Assembly: GCF_963259705.1 (NCBI RefSeq)
Contig: NC_081847.1
Coordinates: 87,170,485 to 87,234,484 of the forward strand
DNA from: Myotis daubentonii
Taxonomy: Eukaryota > Chordata > Mammalia > Chiroptera > Vespertilionidae
Direction: 5' to 3'
DNA: 64,000 nucleotides
Numbering within the stretch: the stretch's first letter is position 1; each line of letters begins with the position of its first letter. Both the position numbers and the translations under genes were made by a program. Below, in pieces: positions 12,321-24,254 of the stretch. The notes below the pieces were generated by a model. That model was not told the origin of the DNA, ran no database searches, and saw only the letters and a list, made by a program, of their open reading frames with translations.

Positions 12321-13215
12321 GCTGACTGCTTTTGTTGGAGAAGATGGGTTAGGACTGTGAAGATCCATCATCCCCTGGGATGGAAAACCTCTGACACTCA
12401 CCCCGGAAGGTAACTTAAGAGTATAAGTGATGTATTTTGACTATATCCCTCTCTCCTCTCACAGAGTGAACACTTCTGTAATGCCACAAATGTTAAGATC
12501 ATATTTGTGTAACTGTGCAATTGGTAGAAGAAATAATCTTTCCTAGAGCATACATAGAAAATGCGTGCCATTCTATTACTCTCACCACACTGTAGAGATA
12601 AGAAGAAAAAAGTGACTGACCCCTTTCCTTCGATTAGTTAAAATGGATAGATTTCTACTTTAAAGTCTGTAGTCAAGATTGGACTTTACCTGAGTTTCCC
12701 TCTAAGACTGTAACAGGATGACTGCTTACTTAGGCTGTAGCTGACAGACTGCAAATTCTCATGCATTCCTGATTGATCCTCTTCACTCTGTGTCCTTAGG
12801 AGGAAAGCAAATATTCAGACTTGATAAAGGTGTTAGAGAGTCCTGTCACTTTTCACTCTCTCCTTTATAACTTGTATGTTTATATACATCATCCATCATA
12901 TGGGATTGTGAAAAATTAAACCAAAACAAAAAAAATGTTTTACAGTTTTGGGATCACCCTACAGGTTTATTCCTGGAAACCCCAGAGACCATTAATGGCA
13001 TTTCCTGGGGTAGAAATCAACTTGGGTAGGTTCATTGTGATTTAAAAAATACTAAACTTATGATCATTTATTTTTCTGTTCATGAACCCCTTTTGAGTTT
13101 GTGTGTGTTTGCATGTGGTTCTGTTATATGCAAGGTATTCATGTTTTCAAATGGACAACCTCATTTATAATTGTCTCAGCTATTGGGAAAAAATCACCAT
13201 TTTGTATCTTTTCTA
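12321..13215. other. Unique non-coding DNA with a possible mariner end
   Basis: No gene seen. 'ttttacagttttgggatcaccctacag' at about 12938-12965 resembles one terminus of the mariner MITEs at 5111 and 43356, but no partner terminus is present. Confidence 0.35.
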
Positions 13216-13400
13216 TTTAAAAAAAAATATTTTTAATTGATTTCAGAGAAAGGGAGGTAGAGGGAGAGAGAGATAGAAACATCAATGATAAGAGAGACAT
13301 CTATCGGCTGCCTCCTACATGCCTCCTACTGAGGATTGAGCCAGCAACCTGGGCATGTGCCCTGACCAGGAATCAACTACTGAACATGCCAGCCAGACTA
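13216..13400 (-). mobile_element. Ves SINE, head truncated or eroded
   Basis: Reverse copy with 'attgatttcagagaaaggg', 'atcggctgcctcctacatgcc' and 'cctgggcatgtgccctgaccaggaatc'. Most of the tRNA head is missing; only 'atgccagccagac' resembles the head complement. Confidence 0.85.
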
Positions 13401-14087
13401 TATCTTTTATTGATTTCTCTACTGGATTGCTAAGCTTGATACCATGGCCTTTTTCAAATATCACTCTCCATAGTTTTTCCTTTAGGAACATTTGCTGACA
13501 TAATTGTCACTCCTGCAGCCAGGAGGTTGATTAGTAGCAACCAATTATTATTTTTGCAGCAGAATTACTGTCATTTAAATTCCTAGAAATTAGGACTGAC
13601 GAATCCTGATTCTATCCTACAGTGAATGGTGTTTATAAACAAGAGTAAAGAGAAGCTCTTGAAGATGCAGAGTTTTCCTGAGATAAATATGGGGTAGTTT
13701 TACTAGAAACATAGTAAAATAAAGAGTGAGAGTGACATGGAGTAATATGAATCTGTTATGAGATAAATGTGTGTGATATATATTTTCAGGTGTGCAGGGG
13801 GAAAAGGATTTTTACTTTAAGATTCAACTCAAATTATACTAAGAACCTGGTCACACTTCAGTTACTTCCTTGATGATTTTCTGAGTATATCCAAACATTC
13901 TAGAAGACCTTAAAGTAAAAATGGTCTTTACTTGTTTCAATTGTGTATGTTCTCTTTCCATTAGATTGGGGGGGGGGGGGGGCGCGATGGTAAAATAATT
14001 TAGGACAGAAACTATTTTTTTTCTTGTGTTCTCTTATCATCTCTATGTATACAATACATGTTCAATATGCAGCTTATTGAAGGAATG
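13401..14087. other. Unique AT-rich DNA
   Basis: Nothing recognised except a 15-G homopolymer at 13968-13982. Confidence 0.45.
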
Positions 14088-14299
14088 TCTCTATATAAAG
14101 GGCTAATATGCAAAGTGTCCCCTCAGGAGTTCAACTGGGAGACCGGGAGTTTGATCGCTCACTATGATGTGTGGTGACCACCAGGGTGTGGCATGGAATG
14201 AAGGAAGGGAGGCCCCAGCTGGCAGCCAGAAGGCCCTGATAGGCCCTGATCGCAGGCAGGCCCCTACCCATGCATGAATTTCATGCACCTGGCCTCTAG
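14088..14299 (+). mobile_element. Short HeliBat-type Helitron (212 bp)
   Basis: 5' end TCTCTATATAAAGGGCTAATATGC, then a GC-richer body, then a subterminal hairpin (tgcatgaatttcatgca, 14271-14287) and a 3' terminus ending CTAG before T. These are Helitron rules: 5' TC, 3' hairpin, CTRR end, insertion before T, no target duplication. No Rep/helicase, so non-autonomous. The base left of the 5' end is G instead of the expected A. Confidence 0.88.
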
Positions 14300-15832
14300 T
14301 GGATGAATAAATGAATGCATGAATGGTTAGGTTTGAAAACAGACATTCCAAATATTTTTTCTAAAGTGAAAACAGTAAATTTCTTTAAAATAATGTTTGT
14401 TTTATTTAGTAGTGTATTCTGTATGCAGCTTTCCTTTTCAGATCTTTTGTGCCACATTTACTTGGTGCCTATATTTCGGTGGAGGCTATATTGGTAAAAC
14501 AATGAGGCAAATTAAAAGAAGATTATTTATTTTGTTTAGTTTGCTTCTTGCCTTATTCTGTTCAACCTTAGCCTCTCTATTTGCACTCTGATTTTAATGT
14601 AGCTAAGATTTAAATCTAACCAATACTTTTAGGTAAATTTTGTATCGATGGGTAAATCTTTGCTGCTTTTTGTTTTTTGGGTGTGTTTTTTTTTTTTTTT
14701 AGAAATAAATGTTAATAAGTATTCTGTCTTACAAAAAATATTGTTCACTCAGTAAGTTTATGAAAAATACATAAGCCACCTAGGATTTATTATAAATCAC
14801 ATATAATAAATGATATTCTAAATAACAAAATTTTATGCATACAGTTTAGAAGGTATGTGTCAACAATTCAGAGTTTGTTTGTTTTTTACATCTTAAATGA
14901 GATTAGAGTCAATGCCAGTTTTTTATATTGAAAAGTAGTTAGAAGATATCTTAGTTATCTTTTTATTTTTTTTCCTGGGGAAAGGTCTTTAAAAGAGAAA
15001 TTGTTCATTGAATTTTCTTAGGGAACATCAACAACAAATGTAGAATGCAGATGCATGCAGAATTAGAACTGAAATTATAAATTTTGAATTCCATTTTAGA
15101 CCTCTGAGATATATTTTTATGAGCCCCTGTTGGCAATAGACATCCTAGTGTGAGCCATAAAGCAACTGGGGCTTGCAAATTAATTTATATCTAATTACAC
15201 CCCAGGATCTCCAACTGTCAGTTCAGATGAAAAAGTCGACTGCACACTGATGTTGTTTGAATGTGTAGCTTTTTATTTAATATTCCCTGTGAAACATCAG
15301 GCATGTAGCACTTCTAGACAACTTTGAATTTTCTATTTCATATGACTCTAGCAAAAGTATAATTTTATACCCCAAGCATCCCTCATCCTAACTTATCATT
15401 TTATCAAGTATTGGATTTCCCTTTATTTCCCAAATGCGTATGCATTTTGTAATGGGTTTGTAAAAGCTTCTGTAAAAACCTTTTCCATTCCAAACTTTCA
15501 AGTTCTCTTTAAAGGGCAGATAAAGTGACTTGGGGGAGTTGGGGGACTGGTATTGTTTTTATTAGGTTGAATCATAAGGCTCATGTCATTCTAATGAGGT
15601 AGATCTCAAATCAGCCTGCCTTTGTTTATGCAGGTCAAATGCATGTCTTAGGATATAACCTCCAAGACAATTCTGAATGCTCATCAGCACAAAGTACTTC
15701 TTGTAAAAGAGAGATATTTTGGTTCATTATTTCAGGAAATGGTGGCAAAATCAGTCTACTTATAAGACATTGCCTAGACCTTTGGAATGTATCATGTGTT
15801 TCCTTTGCCTTGCACCTGCCTCAGATATAGAA
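14300..15832. other. Unique AT-rich DNA
   Basis: About 1.5 kb without a recognised repeat, exon or RNA gene. Confidence 0.45.
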
Positions 15833-15904
15833 TCCTATCTAATAAAAGAGAAAAATGGTAATTGGCGTATGATGATACCCTTTTCATTGGCTAATCAGGG
15901 CTAT

Positions 15905-15972
15905 ATGCAAATTAACTGCCAACTAAGATTGGCAGTTAACTGCCAACTAAGATTGGCAGTTAACTGCCAACA
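15905..15972. repeat. Palindromic short tandem repeat in the Helitron 5' part
   Basis: TTGGCAGTTAACTGCCAA is a perfect 18-bp palindrome at 15929-15946 and again at 15953-15970, with a partial copy upstream. Confidence 0.95.
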
Positions 15973-16319
15973 AGATGGCGGCTAATTTGCATATGTAGGC
16001 ACAATGCAGGGAGGCGAAAGGGAAAGCAGGAAGAAGCCCCCTGCCACTGACAGTGATCAGAAACCCAGGGGGGAGCTAAGAGCTGGGGGGCAGGGCAAAG
16101 GCGGCCCTGGGGCCGCCTTTGCCCTGCCCCCCAGCCATGATCGGAGAATCAGGCGCCTTTGCCGCCCTGGCCAGTGACAGCAGGAAGTAGGGGTGGAGCC
16201 AGCGATGGGAGCTGGGCACGGTCGAAGCTGGCAGTCCCAGGAGCTAGGGGTCCCTTGCCTGGGCCTAAAGCGGAGCCCACGATTGCGGGGCCGCTGCAGC
16301 TGTGGGTCCCCGCTGCCCG

Positions 16320-16800
16320 GGCCGGAAGCCTCAGCCAGAGGCGTTAGGCCTGGGCAGGGGCGGAGCCTGCAACCACGGGGAGCTGGGGGTCCCCTGCCCA
16401 GGCCTGACACCTCTGCAGGAGGCCTCAGGCCTGGTCAAGGGGCCGATCCGGTGATTGGTGATCGGAGGGTGATGAGGGTCAACTCCTCTGGCCAAGGCAT
16501 CAGGCCTGGGTGGGGGGCGGAGCCTGGGATTGGGGGGATATGATGGTCCCCTTGCCCAGGCCTGAAGCCTGGGTCAGAGGCGTCAGGCTTGGGCGGGGGG
16601 TGGAGCCAGCGATCAGAGGGAGATGGGGGTCCCCTGCCCAGGCATGATTCCTGGGCCAGAGGCCTCAGGCCTGGGCGGGGGCCAGAGCCAGTGATCGGGG
16701 GGAGATGGGGGTCCCCTGTCCAAGCCTGACACCTCTGGCGGAGGCGTCAGGCCTGAGCAAGGGGCCGATCCTGCGCTTGGAGGGTGATGGTGGTCAACGC
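16320..16800. repeat. Degenerate GC-rich tandem repeats in the Helitron
   Basis: Units of roughly 100-110 bp share 'gcgtcaggcctgggcgggggc', 'ggagcca(g/c)cgatc', 'gagatgggggtcccctgcccaggc'. At least four diverged copies are visible. Confidence 0.8.
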
Positions 16801-16854
16801 CTGAGGGCTCCCAGTATGTGAGAGGGGGAAGGCTGGGCTGAGGGACACTCCCCT

Positions 16855-16898
16855 CACACACACACACACACACACACACCCCACACACACACACACCC
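16855..16898. repeat. (CA)n microsatellite near the Helitron 3' end
   Basis: Two CA runs separated by 'ccc', directly before the 3' hairpin. Confidence 0.95.
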
Positions 16899-16929
16899 AG
16901 TGCACGAATTTTGTGCACCGAGCCCCTAG

Positions 16930-18524
16930 TATAACTACATAAGAGCAAACACTCAGGTGGGCAAGTAACAACATGGTACATGGCCTTGTAAGTGGAGATG
17001 CTATTCAAAAGCAATTGATTCCATTGTGAACAAGAGTGGTCTATAGATGATGCTAACCAGCCACAATTTATCACATTAACTTGTATGTGTGCACATCTTT
17101 ATACATTTGTAAAGTAGCAAATTGAATCCTATAAAATAGTTGATAATCAACTGTATTTTTTAACTTACAAAACCGAAATTTCATGTCAGTCTAATACTCT
17201 CACGTTTACTACTCACCGTGAGAGGCCACCCATCATGGTTGAAAGCACATTGGATTTAGGACAGAGGCCGGGGTCTATGTCCCAACAAGGCTACTTGCCT
17301 GCCGAGTGACCTTTACAGACCAATTAAAGGTTGGACAGTGGCATGTGGGAACAAAGGAAAATCTAAGTCATGAGATATTTATCAGTTTTTTGACTGATAG
17401 TTACTAGGTAGCCTTCTTCACAGGTAATATGAAGGTGCAGCACTAGAACATATACAAAAAGGCTAAAAAACAATTGAACTGTGAGTAATAGTTAATACCA
17501 TTACTGATCATCAATAGGACGTTGCCACGAGATCATAGAGTCTAAATCTCTAGGCACCATTTCTCTTTTAAAAGTACCCTCTGATGACTTCTCTAACTGA
17601 GCATAGCAGTGTTACCAGGACATCCCAGTCAGTCAGAAGGCCAGCTCTGTAACGCTACATCATTGCCTTGTAAAGTCATGAGGATATAGAATACCTAAAA
17701 AATACTCCTTTCAACATATATGTTTCCCCTCAAAAATGTATTCGTTGCAAAACTCTGGGAGAAACCACTGGGAAAAAATAGTTGGATAGAGGATACAGTA
17801 AAATTTTGGTGCAGACAGCTTTTAGAAAAAGTCTCATCCCTAATCTTCCTATAATTAAAGCCCCCTGCAGCTATTTAAATTATATTATGACTGGTCCTAG
17901 GCTATTTTCTGGAAAGGTAGAGTAAGTTACTAAGCAAGCCAATTTTCTTTGGAGTTTGTACATGGCACTCTCCAACACCCCCTCCACCTTATATATTATA
18001 ATTTTTCCTTTACATTCTGAGCATTAAATTTATTTTCTAAGGTTTTGGAGTTACTGTGGCTTACAGGCAATGTTCAGGGATTTCACAGAGGGATTGATTT
18101 AAGAGAATTCCCATGGATGACTTCCCGCTTCAATTAGACATTATTGTCTCTCTGCGCACAACATGGCGTCAGTCAGGAGGTCTCTGCACTGTGCCCGTCT
18201 TTGTTTCTGAGTTGGTGGTCCTGGATGAAGATGGCTTGGTCATCTTCAGATACAGGAGGTTGGACCCTGCATGATATGAAAGCAAGTTACCCTGAAACTG
18301 TCATTACCTGGGGCAACCAGTGCTCTCTGGACCCAAAAATAGAGCCTTGACTAGTTTCCATTCTTGTTCATGGGGAGATGTTCCCAGGTGCTTTCTCTCA
18401 CATAAGAGTTAATCCAAGATGGGGTCTGCCTTGCTGGTCTGAGGCTACCTCTGACTATGGCCAGTACCTGTGGGAACTTTCCTTCTTTCATTTATTCGTG
18501 ATGAAGAGCCAAGTACGTAACATT
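16930..18524. other. Unique non-coding DNA
   Basis: No firm repeat or gene. 17230-17340 vaguely resembles a MIR ('gttgaaagcacattggatttagg') but is not callable. Confidence 0.4.
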
Positions 18525-18710
18525 GTGGATGCAGCATCAGACTACTTAGTTGGGAATCCAGGTCTTCCACATGTTAGTTAAATGATTACAGACAACTTCC
18601 TAAGCACCCGCATGTTCATCTGTCAAGTGGGGACAGTAGCCCACCTACCTGACAGGAATTTCATGAAACTAAGATTAATAGATGAAAAAAATGCTTATAA
18701 CTTTGGGCTT
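18525..18710 (+). mobile_element. MIR SINE fragment
   Basis: Core words: 'gatgcagcatcagactacttagttgggaatccaggt', 'aatgattacagacaacttcctaagc', 'catctgtcaagtggggacagtagcccacctacctgac'. Ancient and diverged. Confidence 0.6.
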
Positions 18711-18763
18711 ACCTGTCATCTGCACAAATGAGCACTTACTATTTTTAAAAATTACATGTATTT

Positions 18764-18993
18764 GGCCCTAGCCGGTTTGGCTCAGTGGATATAGTGTCAG
18801 CCTGTGAGCTGAAGGATCCCAGGTTCAATTCCGGTCAAGGACACATGCCCAGGTTGCAGGTTCCATCCCTAGTAAGGGGTGTGCAGGAGGCAGCCGATCA
18901 ATAGATCAATGATTCTCTCTCATCATTGATGTTCCTCGCTCTCTCTCTCTCCCCCTCTCCCTTCCTCTCTGAAATCAATAAAAAATATATTTT
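18764..18993 (+). mobile_element. Ves SINE inserted at an L1 3' end
   Basis: Head ggccctagccggtttggctcagtgg (A box), B box GGTTCAATTCCGG near 18813, CTCTCTCTCTCCCCC tract and 'ctgaaatcaataaaaaat' tail. Flanks aaaaattacatgtatt and aaaaattaaatgtatt form a near-perfect target duplication derived from the neighbouring L1 terminus. Confidence 0.96.
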
Positions 18994-19004
18994 AAAAATT
19001 AAAT

Positions 19005-19205
19005 GTATTGGGGTGACGTTGGTCAATATGATAATATAGGTTTGAGGTGTGAGTTTCTATGTTATAAGATCTATGTATTGCACTGTATGCCCACTACCCA
19101 AAGTCAAATCTCCTGTCACCATTTATTAGGACCCCTTACTTCCCCTACCTCCTTCCCTCTGGAAACCACCACACTGCTGTTTGTGACTCTTATTCTGTAG
19201 CCATA
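19005..19205 (-). mobile_element. L1 3' UTR fragment
   Basis: Antisense 3' terminus: 'tgtattggggtgacgttggtcaatatgataatataggtttgagg', then 'gcccactacccaaagtcaaatctcctgtcaccatttat', 'ccctctggaaaccaccacactg'. Sense is minus strand; 5'-truncated. Confidence 0.75.
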
Positions 19206-19920
19206 CCAGACCCTAAATAAATAGTCATGCATTCAGTCCATGCGCAGTGTCCTATTACCTTCGAAGTCCCTCCTGCACCCTCCGCCTGTTAAAGTTAGAC
19301 TCTTATTTCAGGATTCAACTCAAATACCACTTCTCCCTTGGAGTACTTCCTCTTTTGTACACCTCAAGCTTTTGCATAATAGCACTTATATTGTAATGTA
19401 TAATGGCACTTATATATACCTAAATAAGTATATAATCATACTTATATATGGCTAAATAAGTATATACATGGATATATGTATTTTTATGATTGTGTGTTTG
19501 TATATGTATTTATTTATATACTAATTTATTTAATCATTCATTACAGCTTATCATGTGTAATGTACCTTGTTATATGGGGATAAGGTGAATAATATTTCCT
19601 GATCTCAAAAACTGAACATTATAGAATGAAGATTTTTTTAAGTAAAAACATACTATGGTAAATGCTGAAATCATCATTTGGATGAGATCTAATACTATTG
19701 TATACACCCATAGATACATAGTTATACAGAGATGTATTTACAAACATACAAATGCAATTTGATGAAAAGCAAAATTTCTAAGGTAATTTCCAAAAACTTA
19801 TTTTATTTCAAAACCAATAACTGCTATAGTTATTAAATAATGAGCTCATTGTTGGATATTCTAACAGAACCACCACTGTGCCCTGAGGTATTTATCCCTG
19901 TACTGCATGGTTCTAAATTT
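19206..19920. other. Unique AT-rich DNA
   Basis: Nothing recognised. 19385-19515 is rich in TATA/ATAT simple sequence. Confidence 0.45.
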
Positions 19921-19929
19921 AAATTGGCT

Positions 19930-20158
19930 GCCGAAACCGGTTTGGCTCAGTGGATAGAGTGTCGGCCTGTGGACTGAAGGGTCCCGGGTTCGATTCCGGT
20001 CAAGGGCATGTACCTGGGTTGCAGGCACATCCCCAGTGGGAGATGTGCGGGAGGCAGCTAATCGATGTTTCTCTCTCATCGATGTTTCTAACTCTCTATC
20101 TCTCTCCCTTCCTCTCTGTAAAAAATCAATAAAATATATTTAAAAAAAAATAAAAAAA
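19930..20158 (+). mobile_element. Ves SINE, young, 9-bp target duplication
   Basis: Intact pol III boxes (TTTGGCTCAGTGG; GGTTCGATTCCGG near 19986), 'ctctctccctt' tract, and a long A-rich tail. Target duplication aaattggct at 19921-19929 and 20159-20167. Confidence 0.97.
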
Positions 20159-20385
20159 AAATTGGCTAGCTTTCTCCTTCTGATGGCAGCCTCAGCTTTC
20201 AGCCTCACTCTTAAACTTTTCACACCCCTTTGATAGACTTTATTGACTGAAAATATTTTCTATAACCTTTGCCTTTGTGTTTCTTCAGCAGAATCTTTTT
20301 TCCCCTGCATTTAATAGATAACTTCATGTTCATATTTTTCTGGGAACAAGGTATCCTGGAGTACAACTCGTCTCACATAATTTTA

Positions 20386-20609
20386 TTTTTTAAAAACTAT
20401 ATTTCTTTATTGGTTTCAGAGAGGAAGGGAGAAGGAGAGATAGAAACATCAATGATGAGAGAGAATCATTGATCGGCTGCCTCTAGCATGCCCCCCACTG
20501 GGGACCGAGCCTGCAACCCTGGCATGTGCTCTTGGCCGGAATCGAACTTGGGACCCTTCAGTTTGCAGGCCGACGCTCTATCCACTGAGCCAAGCAGGCA
20601 AGGGCATTG
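20386..20609 (-). mobile_element. Ves SINE with 15-bp target duplication
   Basis: Reverse copy. Perfect duplication tctcacataatttta at 20371-20385 and 20610-20624. B-box complement 'ggaatcgaacttgggaccc' and A-box complement 'ccactgagccaagc' are present. Confidence 0.97.
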
Positions 20610-20753
20610 TCTCACATAATTTTAGAGAACCTGATTTATCTAGGTTTAACTAAGTAAAAGAGAATTGCTACAATGCATTTATGCAGAGTCAGTTAACTTA
20701 TTTAACTTAAGTAGTTCGGTAATAGGTTGACTTTACCTAGATGGCATTTTTTT

Positions 20754-20966
20754 AAAATATATTTTATTGATTTTTTACAGAGAGGAAGGGAGAGAGATAG
20801 AGAGTTAGAAACATCGATGAGAGAGAAACATCGATCAGCTGCCTCCTGCACATCTCCTACTGGGGATATGCCCGCAACCCAGGTGCATGCCCTTGACCGG
20901 AATCGAACCTGGGACCTTTCAGTCCGCATGCCGACGCTCTATCCACTGAGCCAAACCAGTTTCAGC
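20754..20966 (-). mobile_element. Ves SINE with 15-bp target duplication
   Basis: Reverse copy flanked by agatggcattttttt at 20739-20753 and 20967-20981. Nearly consensus pol III boxes in complement (ccggaatcgaacctgggacc; tccactgagccaaacc). Confidence 0.97.
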
Positions 20967-20981
20967 AGATGGCATTTTTTT

Positions 20982-22379
20982 TTACATTTACCATCTCTAT
21001 TGCTTTCTGTAGGTATTGGCAGGAAACTTGAGTTTGTTTAGAGGTTTATAATTTCCTTTTTCCCCCTGAAAGATCATTCCCTTGGTTTCTCTGTTTTACA
21101 ATGGTATCCACACTACCCAGATGACTAGTAAAGTCACTGCACAGAGAACTCAAAAATGTTCTTTAAATAGTTTACCCCAAGAAATATGCAAATCTCATAG
21201 CTTTTACGATGTTATTTCTAGCCTAACTCTATATACTGAAAAGAAAAAGAAACGAACCAGTAATTATACGAGTATAAGCTGTATCTATTTTGTTTCCTGT
21301 AGCCATGTCAAATGATTAAGACATTAATTAATATAAAGAGCATGTATGAGATGATCATATTTTTGTAAAAGTACTTGATTTTTCTTTTTGTCTAGTTACC
21401 ATTTCTTTTTCTGATGTATAGAGAGAATTATTTTCATCAAATTTTAATAAAATTTGTTTTTTGATAGTAGCACTTGGGTAATTATATTACCTTTCTATTA
21501 ACTCTCTGTTCTGATAGTTTTGTTTATTTTGTGTATATTAATTCTAAAAAATCAGTATATTTAGCTCTTTTGGAGATTTTTTACTTAGTCTGTCTCAAGG
21601 GGAAAAAAGAACCCTGGTCCTTTATCACATACTAGTGTAGATTACAGGCACGCTTTTGGGCTTGAACATTTTTTCGCAGCTGGTTCTGGTGAGGTTCTGC
21701 GAGAAATATGTGCAGGTTTCAATATCTTTTCTCTGCAGCCACTATTCCTTTACATCCTAATCATACAGGAGACACTGGATATTTAGGCACAGAGACACAT
21801 ACTGCTTGGTGGGAACGTGCTCCGCAAATGGAAGGATTAGTCATTGCACCCACATGCATGTCAATGCTTAAAAACACCCATTTGTGTTTATCATGCACCT
21901 TTCCTCTATTAAATACTTGAAGATACTGGCAGTATCCTTGATTTTGTGCCCTTTCTTCTGCCTTGAAATAGATTTGAAAAGAGACTTTAACATGACTCCT
22001 CTTTTCCTTGACTCAGAGCTTTCATCCCTTTTAGCTCTTCTTACTTCCCATCCCCTTGACTTGCTATCCTTGAGCACAGAATTCCCTCTGCTTTCCTGAC
22101 CCTGACATGGCCAGAGCAGGTGGGCCAGCTCCCTCTTTCTCTTAGGAAGCCAGCGGGAGTCTCCTCTCATGATGCTTAGTGGGAGGACAGAGCAGTGGAT
22201 TAACTGCATGGGTGGCTGTGGTAAGCAAGGAGTGACCTCGTCTGGATGACATTTCCAATGAAGCCATGAACCTCCTGCGAAGTGGAGAATATCTGTATGT
22301 CATGGTCATAGGAACCTGTGTGACTTATAGGTCTTTGGGGAATTCTATATTCATTTTTATTCACTTTAATTATAGGAAT
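20982..22379. other. Unique non-coding DNA
   Basis: No repeat recognised. Overlapping short frames at 21868-22209 (minus) and 21884-22099 (plus) have no domain features. Confidence 0.4.
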
Positions 22380-22800
22380 GCTATAAAATTCCTCATTCTG
22401 TGTTGCGTGAAAAATGCAGAAATTAATTGCTCCTGACAGCTAATTGGTTTATGCTTCTCTCTTCCACAATCTTGGGCTGCAACAGACAGGGGAACTAGTT
22501 GGCATCTTTCTGCGATTGCTGAGGATTCCGTACTAAGAAATTGGCCTTTTCGTTAGCTCTAGCAGTGAATTACAAATGCAATTACAGCCATGTGGGGAGA
22601 GAAACAAAATCTGCGAGTCTACATTCCACATATGCTGAAAGACTGAGGAGAGCTTTCATGAAGGCGTTGTCTGGCTGCCAGAGTTGCTGAGGTTTTCTCC
22701 ACGATCAGTGTCCAGGTTTTAAAAAGGACATTGTTGTACCTCTGCAGACAGGTCAGGTTATTTTCAGCCCTGCTACAAGCCATCAGAAACTGTCAGATGT
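22380..22800. other. Repeat-free segment, candidate conserved non-coding DNA
   Basis: Unique tract with clustered homeodomain-type words: 'gaaattaattgctcc' (22421), 'acagctaattggtttatgc' (22436) and 'gaattacaaatgcaattacagcc' (22567). No frame of note. Regulatory function is inference. Confidence 0.25.
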
Positions 22801-23991
22801 ATTTTTTCAAATATCTCATCTGGCATAAGAAGCAGCAGGTGTCTGGCTGTTGCCAGTGATCATAGGTGATGGCTTGAGGAAGCCGGACTTCAGAGGTGTA
22901 GCGCCTCTGATTTCAGGATTGGTGAGAATCTTTGGGAAGCATCCGTCTCCTGTGATGAGTCCTGAGCTTCAAGGGAGAAAATGATAAGCAACATACAAGA
23001 AGCCAGTGCTGACTTCCATTTGACACACAGTTATGGAGCACGTGCCATAAGCATGACACTGTGCCTGCAACTTGAGGTGTGCCGAGATGAGAGAGGCGGG
23101 CACCTTGCCCTCAAGGAGTTTGTCATTTTGAGGCAGGAATGTCCTTGTACATGGTAACGACATGCAAGGCAGGCTGGTAAGTGCGCACATGTGAGGGAGC
23201 ACAAAGGAGAGAAGAATGAGAACATCCAGAGAGAGGTGATTAGGGAGCAGGCGTGGCCCTGCCACACTGGGAAATAGGACTGAGCTGGCAGTGTGGGAAT
23301 GGCTCTTTCAAATGTAAAGCCTGGCTTGAGAGGTAGCAACCTGTCTGCATTTTCTACTTTCAGTTCTCCCCTGCTAGGTTCTGCAAGACCCCAGGAAATA
23401 GATTAAGAAAATACAAACAAAACCAAAAGGTCAGCAGCTGTCAGATGCTATTCTTTAATTTGCTTGTCCCAGAATCTAAAAAAACGTTTAAAAATAAATA
23501 ATGAAACAGATTGTCAGAGGCTGAGCACACTTGTCCAAGTCTGTTTCCTTTATTTTATTCATTAAATACGCCATAGGCTAGCAGTTACAACACAGCAAGA
23601 TTAAGGAAGAAGGGAAAAAATCCCAAATTCATCTGCCATTAGCTTCTTTAAAAACACGAGGATTCCACTGATGTCGTTCTTCTCCACCTTTACCTAGTGG
23701 ACGTCATTGGGAAAAATAATACAAATGAATGAAATGATGAGGGAATGCTTGCTTCAGGGAGGCCCAGTGGAGATCATTACACTAGCACAAGTCCTGTCTT
23801 TGTGGTTAGAGTGAGTTAGGGCTGCATAGGGGCAAAAGGCATGTTAAGCTGAGCAGAACAAGAGGAAATGTAAGGATGACTATCTGGGAGGGCGTTTCCA
23901 AACGGAGTCAAGAAGCTGAAGCAGAAGGCTGGGTTGATGAGGACAGACTGCTGATTTAAGCACCAAAGTGAAGATGTCACAAGGGTTAGGT
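22801..23991. other. Mostly unique DNA; ancient repeat-like stretch
   Basis: 23025-23265 ('tatggagcacgtgccataagcatgacactgtgcc...caccttgccctcaaggagtttgtc') has the wording of a widespread old mammalian repeat whose family name I cannot assign. The rest is unrecognised. Confidence 0.3.
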
Positions 23992-24203
23992 CAGCGGTTC
24001 TCAACCTGTGGGTCGTGACCCCTTTGGAAATCGAACAGCCCTTTCACAGGGGTCGCCTAAGACCATCCTGCATATCAGATATTTACATTACGATTCATAA
24101 CAGTAGCAACATTACAGTTATGAAGTAGCAACAAAAATAATTTTATGGTTGGGTCACAACATGAGAAACTGTATTTAAAGGGCCAGAAGGTTGAGAACCA
24201 CTG
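23992..24203 (-). mobile_element. SPIN-type hAT MITE (212 bp)
   Basis: Ends cagcggttctcaacctgtggg and ggttgagaaccactg form hAT inverted termini. The interior 'gggtcgcctaagaccatcctgcatatcagatatttacattacgattcataac' is the SPIN (Space Invader) non-autonomous element in reverse relative to 42656. Flanking 8-mers ggttaggt/ggttaggg match 7 of 8. Confidence 0.82.
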
Positions 24204-24254
24204 GGTTAGGGAATGCAGTCTAGAGGCAGAAGTCATTAGAAGCAGAGTATAGAG

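Larger units (their letters stand above)
15833..16929 (+). mobile_element. Long GC-rich non-autonomous Helitron (HeliBat type, 1097 bp)
   Basis: 5' terminus TCCTATCTAATAAAAG preceded by A; 3' hairpin gtgcacgaattttgtgcac (16900-16918) followed by CTAG and T. This fits exact A|T insertion. No Rep/helicase frame. The left part holds 18-bp palindromes in 24-bp steps (15929-15970). The middle (about 16070-16800) is very GC-rich with degenerate tandem units of about 100 bp. A CA microsatellite sits just before the 3' hairpin. The base composition is strikingly unlike the flanks. Confidence 0.92.

Noticed and set aside
16057..16543. GC-rich frames on both strands
   Set aside because: They lie within the non-autonomous Helitron; high GC content lowers stop frequency, and the repeats explain the periodic peptides.
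19930..20040. tRNA-gene-like A and B boxes
   Set aside because: They belong to the Ves SINE head; the cloverleaf is decayed and the unit continues into the SINE body and A-rich tail with target duplications.
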